A DNA stretch of 64,000 nucleotides from Aphidius gifuensis (taxonomy: Eukaryota; Arthropoda; Insecta; Hymenoptera; Braconidae): NCBI RefSeq assembly GCF_014905175.1, contig NC_057788.1, positions 1,364,001 to 1,428,000 on the forward strand, read 5' to 3'. Below, one piece after another: positions 20,501-30,784 of this stretch; within the stretch, counting starts at the first letter, position 1; each line of letters begins with the position of its first letter. Under the pieces are notes generated by a model. The model saw only the letters and a list, made by a program, of their open reading frames with translations, ran no database searches and was not told the origin of the DNA. A program made the translations under genes and the position numbers.

Positions 20501-21815
20501 TGAGAATTATGATTAATAAAAAATTTTTCGTGAAAAATGTAATTATGTAAAATATATAATTATAATTAATTATATACCACAAAAACAAATACAGAATTTA
20601 TTGTTAAAAATTGATATAAAAAATAAGGTCACAGTCAAAAATTTTATTTTGAGTATCTTATTTAATTTCTTCATTTATTTTTTTAAGCAATATTTAAAAG
20701 ATATATTATATTTGAATTTTTATTAATTTGTAACAAATGCTGTAATCATCAAACTTTATTATGAATATATTTTCGTTATGTATAGTTAAAATACTTTCAT
20801 GTAATTTTTATCAACCTAGAAATTCAAATTCAAAATACACAAGTAAAAATTATTACTCCATTGTAATATATTTAAAATTACAAAATAATTCTCCTTATAT
20901 CAGCACAGCACATTTAATATTTTTAAAAATACCTTCTCCAATAATTTCCAATGAATTGTAACTCAAATTGAGTAATGATAATTTTTTATTGTCAATTGTA
21001 AATGCTCCATCATCAATTTTTCTTATTGAATTATTACTCAAATTAATAATATCTAAACTTCTAATATTAAATACATTTGCAGGTATGTGAGTCAGTTTAA
21101 CATTCGATATTAATGATACTGTTTTTAATTTTTTTAAAACACCAAATGTACCAGGTGCAATAAAAGTTAAATTACTCTCAGTAATTGTGAGATGTTCAAG
21201 ACTTCTCAAACACATAAATGATTGACGAGTTATTATTTCCATTGAACTACGCGTATATTGAAGTTGTAATATTTTGACAGGATTATTTTCATTTATTAAA
21301 TTGCAAATATCAATATCTTCATGATTTAAAAATTCCAGTTTTTTTAAATTCAAATGTTTCATTAAAACATCATTAAAATATTCCATTGATTTATTGGCTA
21401 TATGTATTTTTAAATATTTCAACTCATGTAGACCATAAAAAGTATCTGGGTCTATTAAAACCGAGGCTGAATTAATTTCCAAATTTTCTAATTTTGTAAA
21501 ATTGATAAAAACAAGTGGTTCTATATGCAATTCAACATTAGCAGCCAAATTAAGTTGTAAATTTTTAATTGTTGCAAATGATGTTAAATTTTCAAATGCA
21601 TTATTTTGTAAGACGTTGACTTTTTTATTTATTATTACAATTTTATCTGGATACGTTTTAATAATTGAATCTTTTTCGTAAAATACTGTCCAATCACCTG
21701 ATTCACAATTTTCGTTGGATCCCGTAACACTTCCAGTGTGACAATAAGTTGTCTTTGAAAAAACACATGATGTTTGTGTTATTAATAATATACCCAGAAT
21801 AATAATATTATTCAT
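17570..21815 (-). CDS. Secreted LRR protein, array copy 5, interrupted; possible two-exon gene
   Basis: The N-terminal part (from 21815, MNNIIILG with signal peptide) stops soon after the GEGIFKNIKC motif. The rest of the protein resumes ~1 kb away at 19875-17570. A 38-bp direct repeat (one mismatch) covers GEGIFKNIKCAV at both edges. If AG|GT in each repeat copy is used, exons 20933-21815 (883 nt) and 17570-19875 (2,306 nt) join in phase to 1,062 codons plus stop, the family's usual length; an alternative AG three bases earlier adds one Glu. Every other copy is intronless here. Modules, caps and absence of membrane helix are as in its neighbours, and the C-terminus ends APHG as in copy 6. 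Either a disrupted pseudogene or a gene with a newly gained intron. Both coding parts are otherwise open. Confidence 0.7.
19848..19885. repeat. 38-bp direct repeat, copy A, flanking the insertion
   Basis: It matches 20905-20942 with a single mismatch. On the minus strand it starts ATTGGAGAAGGTATTTTTAA and ends in TGTGCTGT. It lies at the start of the downstream coding part of LRR copy 5. Confidence 0.9.
19886..20904. mobile_element. ~1.02 kb insertion in LRR copy 5
   Basis: AT-rich sequence with no counterpart elsewhere in the window, no long open frame and no obvious terminal inverted repeat or poly-A tail. It is bounded by the 38-bp direct repeat. It could be a non-autonomous element, or filler DNA captured during break repair. 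Its class is not identifiable by eye. Confidence 0.6.
20905..20942. repeat. 38-bp direct repeat, copy B, flanking the insertion
   Basis: Second copy of the 19848-19885 repeat, at the end of the upstream coding part of LRR copy 5. It carries the candidate splice donor AAG|GTATTT, with the donor GT at 20931-20932. Confidence 0.9.
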
Positions 21816-22783
21816 CGTCGATATGAATATATATTTTCAAAACACCAATTAAAAATAATGATACCATGAGTTCAAATTGGCTTCAGGAAAGATACAATTT
21901 CGTTAATACCCAGATTCACACAAGTGAACCTCATATTTATAGGTAACTGATTGTAACACGGAAATAGTTTATTTATTTTTTCCTTATCGCTTTGTCAAAC
22001 AAAGCAAAAGAATATTTCTTTACCTGTTTTTTTATCTATCTTTTTTATAAATAAAATTTTAGATACAACACAATCATTTGGAAAATAATTTGTTTTTTGT
22101 ATAATATAATCACAAACCGGGCGTATATTATTATTTAAAAAATATATTAGAAATTCTAAAATTATTTATTCAATTAAAAAACAAATTTATAAATAAATCA
22201 GTTGAACAAGATGGTTTTTTTTTTTTTTTTTTTTGTAACAAGAATTTCGAATATAACTAGAGTATTATTATCTTTTTATAGAGATAACGAATCACATTTC
22301 AACATAGATATATGAATTTTATACCTTTTTTTCTTTGTTTTACATGATAATAAAAATTATTTAAAATAATTTTTTATTCTACAAAATTTTATTTGCTAGC
22401 CTAGAAGTTTTATCTACCAAGTTTCACATGTATAATTAATCTTTGTCGCAATGCAAATAACTGTATCGAAATTATTCTAAGTTCTTCTTTCGAAATATCA
22501 TTATTTGATTTTTATGATATTAATATTAATGAAATTCAATAAGCGAATATAAGCTCGTGGCATTTACTGAAAAAAAATACCTATTTACTTAATTTGAATA
22601 ATCATTTGTCGTTTTATTTATTTAAAACTATTATTCATTTATAAAAAAATAATTATTGAAAAAAAAGCTTGAACAATTTACTATTAAATATTTTTTATTT
22701 TACATATATATTTTTTAAACAAATAATAAAATGAAAAGAAAAAAAAAACAAATTTTTAAATATAGATGAGATGATGATTTGGT
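21816..22783. other. Intergenic spacer between LRR copies 5 and 6
   Basis: It holds the copy 5 promoter and a block at 22389-22640 that is closely repeated at 7749-8000. A poly-T run lies at about 22214-22234. No gene seen. Confidence 0.6.
21934..21953 (-). promoter_or_regulatory. Core promoter block of LRR copy 5
   Basis: On the minus strand this reads CAATCAGTTACCTATAAATA, ~120 bp upstream of the ATG. It is the best-preserved example of the block shared with copies 2 and 3. Its preservation suggests that copy 5 may still be transcribed despite the insertion. Confidence 0.6.
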
Positions 22784-25700
22784 TTATCCATGTGGTGCTA
22801 AAAAATGCTTTTCAACGTAATATTTATCGTTCATGTGAGCAGCAGTGAATTGCGGAATTCCCCAAGCTGGATTAACGACGATAAGATTAAGATTATTATG
22901 CAAATATAGTTGTTTGATGTTGGTGTCTTTGAATGCATTATTTTCAATATGGCTTATTTTGTTGTATGTTAAATCTAATTGATCACATTTAACACCGTCA
23001 AAAGTATCACTTTTAATATTAATTTCATTGTGACTTAAATTTAATAGCTTTATATTTTCAATGCCAGGTAATGTAAATGTTTTATCTTTAATATCTTTGA
23101 TTTCATTGTTATTCAATAAAATTACTGCAAGATTTTTGAGATTATTAAATACATTAAATGGAACAGTAGTCAATTTGTTGAATGACAAGTCTATATATTT
23201 GAGATTAATGAGTAAATTCAATACACCATGTTGAATTGTCATCAGATTTGTTTTGGTTATTGTTAATATTTCAATTTGTGGTAGACAATTGAAGGAGTTT
23301 GCTTCTAAGCTGTGAATAGAACCAGTTGTATAACGAATGTCAATTATTGAATTTGATATATTTTTTGAATATAAATTTTGACAAATACCAATAGTCTTAT
23401 TGCCAACAATTTCTAGGGTTTTTAAATTTTTAAGATTCTCTAATATTTGACTAAAAAATACAAAAGTTTCATCTATTTGAATTCTAAGATATTTAAGTGA
23501 TGGTAAAAAATAAAATAAATGATATTTGAGAAATACTGGTCCAGTATTTATTTCTAAATTTTCCAATTCTGTCAAACCTTCAAATGATTCAGGATAAATA
23601 TAAAATCCATACAAGTCATTATTACTATTAATTATTAATGTTTTTAATTGTATTCCAATACTTGAATTTTTAAATGCAAATTTATCAATTGATTGAATGT
23701 TATTGTCATTTATTTCAACTTTATCAATAACAGACCATGGAAGAATATCAAAAATATATTCTGTTACATCTGTACTCAATTTAACAGATGAAATAGAATT
23801 ATAACTTTTACATATTTTAATCATCCAATCCTTAATATCACACGTTGTGTCAATTTTCAAATTATTTAAAGCCCAGACACGAGGATTTTTTTCTAGTTTA
23901 TCATTATTATAAATATATAAATTTTCAAGATTTACATTATTAAATGCGTTATTTTCAATTGAAATAATATTGTTGTTTGATAAATCCATATTGTGACATG
24001 TAGCACCAAGAAATGTATTTTTTTTAATATGTGTTAATGAATTATAACTTAAATCAAGTAGTGATAATTCGTTATGGTCAAATGCTTTGTCATCAATAAT
24101 TTCAATTATATTGTTTCTCAGTACAAGTATATTTAAATTTTTCAATGATGAAAAAAGTTTTTGACGAATATGCTTTATTTGATTAGATATCAGTGTTAAT
24201 TGAGTCAGCTTTTCAAGTCCATTAAATGCTCCAAATTCAATTGTTTCAAGGCTGCTTTTACTTATATCAAGACTTTCAAGTTTATTTAAACATGAAAAAA
24301 TCATTGGCTGCAAATTTTTAAATGTACCATTCACATAGCGAAGATGTGCAATATTAATTTTCTTACATTCACATGTTTCATGACAAATATCAACCGTATC
24401 ATGATCGAAAATTGTAAAACTTTGCAAACTCGTTATATTAGATACTAATTTACAAGAACGCTTGTTGTCAGATGCCAAAGATTGAGTTGTAGAAATTTCT
24501 AGTGATATTAAAGATTTTAAGTTATTAAAAATAGATCTTCTGAACAATAGTGGTTTAGTTTTAAGTTTTAAAACTTCAAGATTTGGCAATCCTGCAAATG
24601 AGTGTACATTGAGAAAAAAATTTACTGATGTGGATGTAATAATTAAAGTTTTTATTTTTAAATTATTAAATGCATTATTATCAATTGACATTATATCATT
24701 GTCGTTGATATGGAGTGTCTTAGGTTGCCATCGATCAACAACAAGTGATTTGACCGAAGTTACTGACTTCAAAAAGGATGTTCGACAAATTTTAAAATAA
24801 CTATATTCACTCAAGTAACAAGTGTCTGTGAGTTTTTCCATACTTATTAGATAATAATCGTTTTTGTTACTTCCACTAGGACCCATTACCACATCAAAAG
24901 CCTGATGTTTAAAATAGATCAAAGTAGTATTATAGTCACTACCCCATTTCAATATATTTGAACTAAAAAGTCGATTGTCATAAAAATAAATTGTATCAAT
25001 CTGGGATTTATTAAATGCTCCATCAACAACATAGAGAATATCACTTTGTGTCAAATCAATCACACTGCATTTAATATTATTAAAAAAACCTTCTCCAATG
25101 ATTTCCAATGAATTATAACTCAAATTCAATAATGATAATTTATTATTATCAATTGTAAATGCTCCATCATCAATGTTGTTTATTGAATTATTACTTAAAT
25201 CAATAATATCTAAACTTTTAATATTAAATACATTTGCAGGTATGTAAGTCAGTTTAGCATTTGATATCAATGAAAGTGTTTTTAAATTTTTTAAACCATC
25301 AAATGCACCAGGCACGATAAAAGTTAAATCACTCTCAGTGATTGTAAGATGCTCAAGATTTCTTAAACATATAAATGATTCATCAGTTAATGTCGTCATA
25401 TAACCACCAGTATATTGAAGTTGTATTATATTTCGAGAATTATTTTTCTTTAATAAATTGCAAATATCAGCATCGTAATGATTTAAAAATTCCAGTTGTT
25501 GTAATTTCAAATGTTTATTTAAAATCCCATTGAAGTATCGTCTTGTTTTGTTGGCTATTCTTATTTTCAAATATTTCAAATCATTTAAACCATGAAGAAT
25601 ATCTGGATCTAGTGAAACTGATGCTGAATTAATTTCCAAACGTTTTAATTTTGTAAAATTAAAAAAAACGAGTTTTTCAATATGCAATTCAACATTAGCA

Positions 25701-25984
25701 GCAAAATTAAGTTGTAAAGTTTCAATTGGTGCAGGTGATGATATATTTTCAAATGCATTATACTGTAAGACGTTAACTTTTTTATTCGTTATTTCAAGTT
25801 TATTTGAATCCGTATTAATAATTGAATCTTTGTCTTGAAATACTGTCCAATCACCTGTCTCACAATTTAGGGAGGTCCCCGTAGAAGTTGCGTAACAATA
25901 ATTTGTCTTTGAATAAACAAATGATGTATGTATTATTAATAATAAATTAATTAATATTCCTACAATATTTATGTTATTCAGCAT
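22784..25984 (-). CDS. Secreted LRR protein, array copy 6
   Basis: Intact intronless frame of 1,066 codons starting MLNNINIVG, with a signal peptide ending near FVYS and then the CY...CETGDWTVFQDKD cap. LRR modules run at about 25-385, 390-714 and 715-1066. The first contains DADICNL in place of NIDICNL. There is no membrane segment or TIR domain. The third module is almost identical to that of copy 5 (both end APHG), while part of module 1 is closer to copy 3. The array is therefore a mosaic. TATATAAAG lies ~100 bp upstream (26080-26093). Soluble secreted protein; ligand unknown; venom role inferred only. Confidence 0.88.
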   Translation of the reverse strand: MLNNINIVGILINLLLIIHTSFVYSKTNYCYATSTGTSLNCETGDWTVFQDKDSIINTDSNKLEITNKKVNVLQYNAFENISSPAPIETLQLNFAANVELHIEKLVFFNFTKLKRLEINSASVSLDPDILHGLNDLKYLKIRIANKTRRYFNGILNKHLKLQQLEFLNHYDADICNLLKKNNSRNIIQLQYTGGYMTTLTDESFICLRNLEHLTITESDLTFIVPGAFDGLKNLKTLSLISNAKLTYIPANVFNIKSLDIIDLSNNSINNIDDGAFTIDNNKLSLLNLSYNSLEIIGEGFFNNIKCSVIDLTQSDILYVVDGAFNKSQIDTIYFYDNRLFSSNILKWGSDYNTTLIYFKHQAFDVVMGPSGSNKNDYYLISMEKLTDTCYLSEYSYFKICRTSFLKSVTSVKSLVVDRWQPKTLHINDNDIMSIDNNAFNNLKIKTLIITSTSVNFFLNVHSFAGLPNLEVLKLKTKPLLFRRSIFNNLKSLISLEISTTQSLASDNKRSCKLVSNITSLQSFTIFDHDTVDICHETCECKKINIAHLRYVNGTFKNLQPMIFSCLNKLESLDISKSSLETIEFGAFNGLEKLTQLTLISNQIKHIRQKLFSSLKNLNILVLRNNIIEIIDDKAFDHNELSLLDLSYNSLTHIKKNTFLGATCHNMDLSNNNIISIENNAFNNVNLENLYIYNNDKLEKNPRVWALNNLKIDTTCDIKDWMIKICKSYNSISSVKLSTDVTEYIFDILPWSVIDKVEINDNNIQSIDKFAFKNSSIGIQLKTLIINSNNDLYGFYIYPESFEGLTELENLEINTGPVFLKYHLFYFLPSLKYLRIQIDETFVFFSQILENLKNLKTLEIVGNKTIGICQNLYSKNISNSIIDIRYTTGSIHSLEANSFNCLPQIEILTITKTNLMTIQHGVLNLLINLKYIDLSFNKLTTVPFNVFNNLKNLAVILLNNNEIKDIKDKTFTLPGIENIKLLNLSHNEINIKSDTFDGVKCDQLDLTYNKISHIENNAFKDTNIKQLYLHNNLNLIVVNPAWGIPQFTAAHMNDKYYVEKHFLAPHG

Positions 25985-26079
25985 TATTAATATTTTATTT
26001 TCACAGCACGAATTCGAAATGATATGAATGATAAACTGGCTAGAAAATTATTTTCGTTTTTAGTTAATCATCAGCACTC

Positions 26080-26093
26080 TTTATATAGGTAAC
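26080..26093 (-). promoter_or_regulatory. TATA box of LRR copy 6
   Basis: On the minus strand this reads GTTACCTATATAAAGAG (slightly longer than the coordinates given), ~100 bp upstream of the ATG. GTTACC plus TATA is shared with copies 2 and 5. Confidence 0.6.
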
Positions 26094-26824
26094 GAATCTC
26101 ATTTCAAAAATGATTTATGTAATCTTTCTATCTTCTTTTTTTTTTTTTTTTGTTATCCATGATAATTAAATAATGAAAATATAGAGCATTCATTTTTCGT
26201 GATAAAATAATCCTTGTATTCTACAAACATTTATTTGGTAATCTTGTAGTGTCATTTACCTCATTTTACGTATCAAAATTTTTTCTAATGCTGCAATAAC
26301 TTTGTCAACATTAATTTAATAATTTTATTTTCCATTTATATTTGACTGTTAACTTGATTTTGACATTCATGGGATGAGATAAACGAGTATGTCCGTGGCA
26401 CCAATTTTTTTTTTTCGAATAAAACAAAAACCTATTACCATGCGATAATTATTATTTGATAAAAAAAAATTAACTCATAAAGTATGTCGTGTATATTTAA
26501 TAAATAATGATCTATTTTATCCCAATAATTATAAATGTATAATTTTTAAATAAATTACAGATGGTAATATTTTTTTCGTTTTCTTAATTTTTTTTCATCA
26601 TCGTTTATTTCAATTGAAAAAATAAATATTAAATTAAGATAAAAAATAATTCTATTTTTTTAAGTTACTGTGTAATTTTAAAAATGATAACCAAATAATT
26701 CTAATTTAAGATAAGAAAAATATGAAAAAAAAAAAATAAAATAACCTTGTGTAATTTATTTCATTACACAGTAATTTTAGATTAAATTTTTTTTCTAATT
26801 TAATAATAATTTTATATTCAATAT
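26094..26824. other. Spacer between LRR copy 6 and the foldback element
   Basis: AT-rich with homopolymer runs. No gene, RNA gene or strong repeat recognised. Confidence 0.6.
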
Positions 26825-28634
26825 TAAATTATACATAATAATCATGGCATGCTGTTAGATCGACACATTGAAAATTGACACGGGCTAGTTAGACACATAA
26901 AATTTTCACAAATAAAAAAGACACAAATTAGTTAGATACAAATTAAAATGACACAAATAAAATTCACACGTATTAATCGGACACATAATATTTTAATTAT
27001 TTTATTAGACACACAAAAATATTTCACTTATAATTAGACACAAAATAATTCGACACAAAATAATTAATAAAAAATATAATAGACACATATAAATTATTAT
27101 TAGACACATAAAAATACGACGAAAATAAATTAGACACATTAAAAATAGAAACATTGAAGATAGACACATAATAAATCGACACGTAATAATCGGACACATT
27201 AAAATAAAAAACTTCAAAGAACGACACAACAAATTAGACACTATTTAAAACGACACAAATTAAATTTAAATGTATTAATCGGACACATAATATTTTTAAT
27301 ATTTTATTAGACACATAAAAATATTAAACTCATAATTAGACACAAAATAATTCGACACAAAATAATAAATAAAAAATATAATAGACACATATTAATTTAT
27401 ATTTGACACATAAAAATACGACAAAAATTAATTAGACACATAAATATAAAAATGTCGAAGTTAGACACATAATATATTGACAAGTTTTAATCAGACACAT
27501 TAAAATAAAAGAACGACACAAATAAAATAAAATTGTAATAGTCGGACACATAGATTAGTTTGAGTCCCACATAGACAAATTCGTCTATCACAGAGTGTTG
27601 GTAATTCAGAAAAAAAATGAGAGATGGCACTGTATGTGTTTTTCTCTTTTTAAATGCTCAACGTTTTAAAAATTGAATTGATTTAATTAGATTACATAAT
27701 TAATTGCGAAAATAATTGAATAACATAATTGAAAGACAAAGAATATGTGATATTTAATTATGTAATCTAATTAAATCAATTCAATTTTTAAAACGTTGAC
27801 CATGTAATAAGAGAAAAACACATACAGTGCCATCTCTCATTTTTTTTCTGTATTACCGACACACTGTGATAGACGAATTTGTCTATGTGGGACTCAAACT
27901 AATCTATGTGTCCGACTATTACAATTTTATTTTATTTGTGTCGTTCTTTTATTTTAATGTGTCCGATTAAAGCTTGTCAATTTATTATGTGTCTAACTTC
28001 AAATACTTTTATATTTTTTGTTCACTCAATTTTGTCGTATTTTTATGTGTCAAATATAAATTAATATGTGTCTATATTATATTTTTATTAATCCATTTTA
28101 AATAATGAATTATTTTGCATTCAACTATGAGTTAAAATATTTTTATGTGTCTAATAAAATATTAAAATATTATAGTGTCAATTAATTCATTTAAATTTAA
28201 TTTTTTTGTGTCGTTTAAAAACATGTCTAATTTATTGTGTCGCCTTTTGAAGTTTTTTATTTTAATGTGTCCGATATTACGTTGTCGATTTATTATGTGT
28301 CTAACTTTCAATGCTTCTATCTTTAATGTCTAATTATTTTCAAAAGGTCGTATTTTTATGTAAATAATAATAATTTTATATATGTAAATTATATTTTTAT
28401 AAATTATTTTGATGGTCGAATTATTTTGTTTCTTAATTTATATGAAATATTTTTGTGTGATAATAAAATAATTAAAATATTATGTGTTCGATTAATACGT
28501 GTGAATTTTATTTGTGTCATTTTAATTTGATATCTAAATAATTTAAAAAAATTTTATTTGTAAAAATTTTTGTACGTTTTAATTAATTTTTTTCAATTTT
28601 CAATTTTTATATCTAAATTATACATAATAATCAT
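26825..28634. mobile_element. Foldback (palindromic) element with GACACA-repeat arms
   Basis: A ~1.77 kb imperfect inverted repeat (26846-28613) flanked by an identical 21-bp direct repeat (26825-26845 and 28614-28634), which looks like a long target duplication. The left arm is full of degenerate AGACACATAA/CGACACAAA units; the right arm carries the reverse complement TTATGTGTCT. Within the left arm a ~300-bp segment is tandemly doubled (starting near 26972 and 27273), mirrored on the right. The inner 43 bp (27661-27703 and 27754-27796) pair perfectly around a 50-bp loop. No transposase frame. Architecture resembles Drosophila FB elements, whose long inverted repeats also consist of short tandem repeats; relationship is by structure only. 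Confidence 0.85.
27661..27796. repeat. Perfect 43-bp stem and 50-bp loop at the foldback centre
   Basis: The left stem starts ACGTTTTAAAAATTGAATTG and the right stem is its exact reverse complement. The stem continues outward with small gaps, including an uninterrupted match around GAGAGATGGCACTGTATGTG. Confidence 0.9.
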
Positions 28635-28834
28635 TATTAATTTTAATTTATTAAATAAATTAGAAATACGATACTAGATTAAAATGTCATTAAAAAAATA
28701 TAAACCAATTTATATGTAATTAATTTTATTAAAATAAACAAATTAATTTTAACTGAGTTGATGAATTTTTACAAATTAAAAAATACAAAAATTTAAAAAA
28801 AAAGCTTTATAATTAATAATTATAATTCGAGACA

Positions 28835-30784
28835 TTATTTTTCATTTGTTATTTTTGTTATTAAATTTTTGGTGAAAATAACTGGTTCTGGTAAACATTC
28901 ATTGGTTCCTTTATGTTTTGGAAATGGACAAAAATCAACACACGTTGTATTTATTACCCATGTTTTTTCAGGACATTTACTTAGACATTCGTGTTTATAA
29001 GTATATTTTCCGTTTGAAAATTGTTCTACTGTATTTGTTGTGCTATTATATCTATACAAAAATAAAAATAAACAATATTAGTTGTTATAATTCATCAAAC
29101 AAATAATTTTATAAATAGGATTTTCTTTAATTTTTATAAAATTTAATATCATGAATTTTATAAAAATAAAGTCACTATTATTTTATTTATTGTTTTTATT
29201 TTTTTCTTTACCAAACACGGTTAATTTTATATTAAAATTATTTTATTGTTTTTCAATTTTTACTGTAATTATTAATCTATTATTTTTTTTATTGTAAATA
29301 ATTTTCATTTTGCATTTATTAAATTATTAATTATTAAAAAAAATAATATAAAAATTTTTTAAATAACTTACTTGGCAAATGGTGGACATTCACGGACACA
29401 AGTTCCATCATTATTAAATTTTTTACATGATAAACATTGATCTGGTCCAGAACTCCAGCATCCATTACTTGAGCACTGGTTATCACATACATTTAAACTC
29501 AACAGACAATTACTTTTCTCATTATTATTTTCAATAAAAAAATATTGTGATGGTGATTTAGTAATATTATTCCAACTAATATCATGTGCATAACAAAGAT
29601 ACTCATTGCTTTTAATATAAATATCTCCAGCCGATATTTGTTTAAGTGATGTCAAAGCAATTGATGTTAGTGATGTTTCATTGAGAACAAATGAATATGA
29701 ATCATCACATAATTCATCACCACCAATTATTTCAAGATTTTTAAATGCTGTTAGATTTTGCATCAATTTATTTGGTCCTTCTATTTTTAAATATCCATTT
29801 ATTATTCTAACTGAATTAAATATATTCAGTATTTTTGGATTTACTGAATTTTTTTTACCATCATAATATGATATTGTTATTGAACCATTTATAATATTAC
29901 AACCTCTATATGAATCAATATTATTTGATGTTACTCTGTCAGTACCTGGACATACTTTTTCATTACTCGAATTTATTTGTCCATTTTTATCCAATGAACA
30001 TGATTTAACACAAACATCATTGCATAAAATTAAATTTTTTGGACATCCTGAAATAATTTTAATAATAATTTAATTTATATTTTATTATGCTTAATATTTA
30101 GTTTTAAATTTTATAAATCCATATAAATCATTGTAGAAATTTGAATTTTTTTTCTTTTTTTTTTTCTAGATGAATCTTGGAAAATCTCTATCCCTTGGAG
30201 GATTACCTTTTCTGATAATCAACAAATTGATTTTACAGTCACGCTTTCATTTATGGTCAAAAGATTAGATTTTTTTTTTTTTTTCTCAATAATAATAATA
30301 GGCAAATTTAGTAAAAATAAAAGTTTAAAAATTGTAGTATTTTATAGAAGTTATTTTGTTTTTTAAAAACAGTGTATTGTCATTTTAATAAAGAAGAAAT
30401 TAATTTATTTTTTTAAATTTTATTTGGTGATTTTTTATGAAAATAAAGTCTAGATTAATTTAATTTGAGTATTGAATAATGAATAAATATATTTTTTATA
30501 ATTTATATTGTAAATTGAAGCAGTACGAGTATTTTTATAAAAAAAAATAGAAAAAAAAATTTAATTAATATGCCAATTAATGACATTAATAATTATAAAT
30601 TTTTGATAATCGATAAAATTATTTTTTAAACTTGAAATTTATATAATTTACAAATAAAATTAATTTAAAATATATAACCTTCTTTTTTGTTAAATGCAGT
30701 AGCATAATTTATTGCAATAAAAAATATTAAAAATGATAAATTTCTCATCATTTTTATATTTTTAACTTTACTATTATTATTCAT
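28835..30784 (-). CDS. Secreted EGFR-ectodomain-like protein (receptor L domain plus furin-like Cys-rich)
   Basis: Exons 30679-30784, 29372-30047 and 28835-29051 (106, 676 and 217 nt) join in phase with GT-AG sites to 332 residues. Exon 1 supplies a signal peptide (SFLIFFIAINYATA). A short Cys-rich piece (CPKN..CNDVCVKSC) precedes a receptor L domain (about residues 55-200), with NIDSYRGCNIINGS, AFKNLEIIGG and SNEYLCYAHDISW matching EGFR domain III. The start of the next Cys-rich domain follows: NGCWSSGPDQCLSCKKF, CVRECPPFAKYNSTT. The protein then ends, with no transmembrane or kinase part. Known EGF-receptor ectodomain architecture supports ligand-binding ancestry. A soluble EGF/TGF-alpha trap or other secreted effector is inference. 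It lies beside the LRR array on the same strand. Confidence 0.8.

Noticed and set aside
22..25984. LRR genes as Toll receptors
   Set aside because: No transmembrane helix or TIR domain follows the LRRs in any copy, and the stop codons are family-conserved.
27005..27241. Two overlapping minus-strand open frames rich in MCL or YVS repeats
   Set aside because: They lie in the foldback arm and simply translate the GACACA-type repeat; composition is periodic and no start context or family resemblance is seen.
26870..28500. Regular short repeats suggesting a CRISPR-like array
   Set aside because: Repeats are degenerate, unevenly spaced and mirrored in an inverted arm, in an intron-bearing eukaryotic genome.
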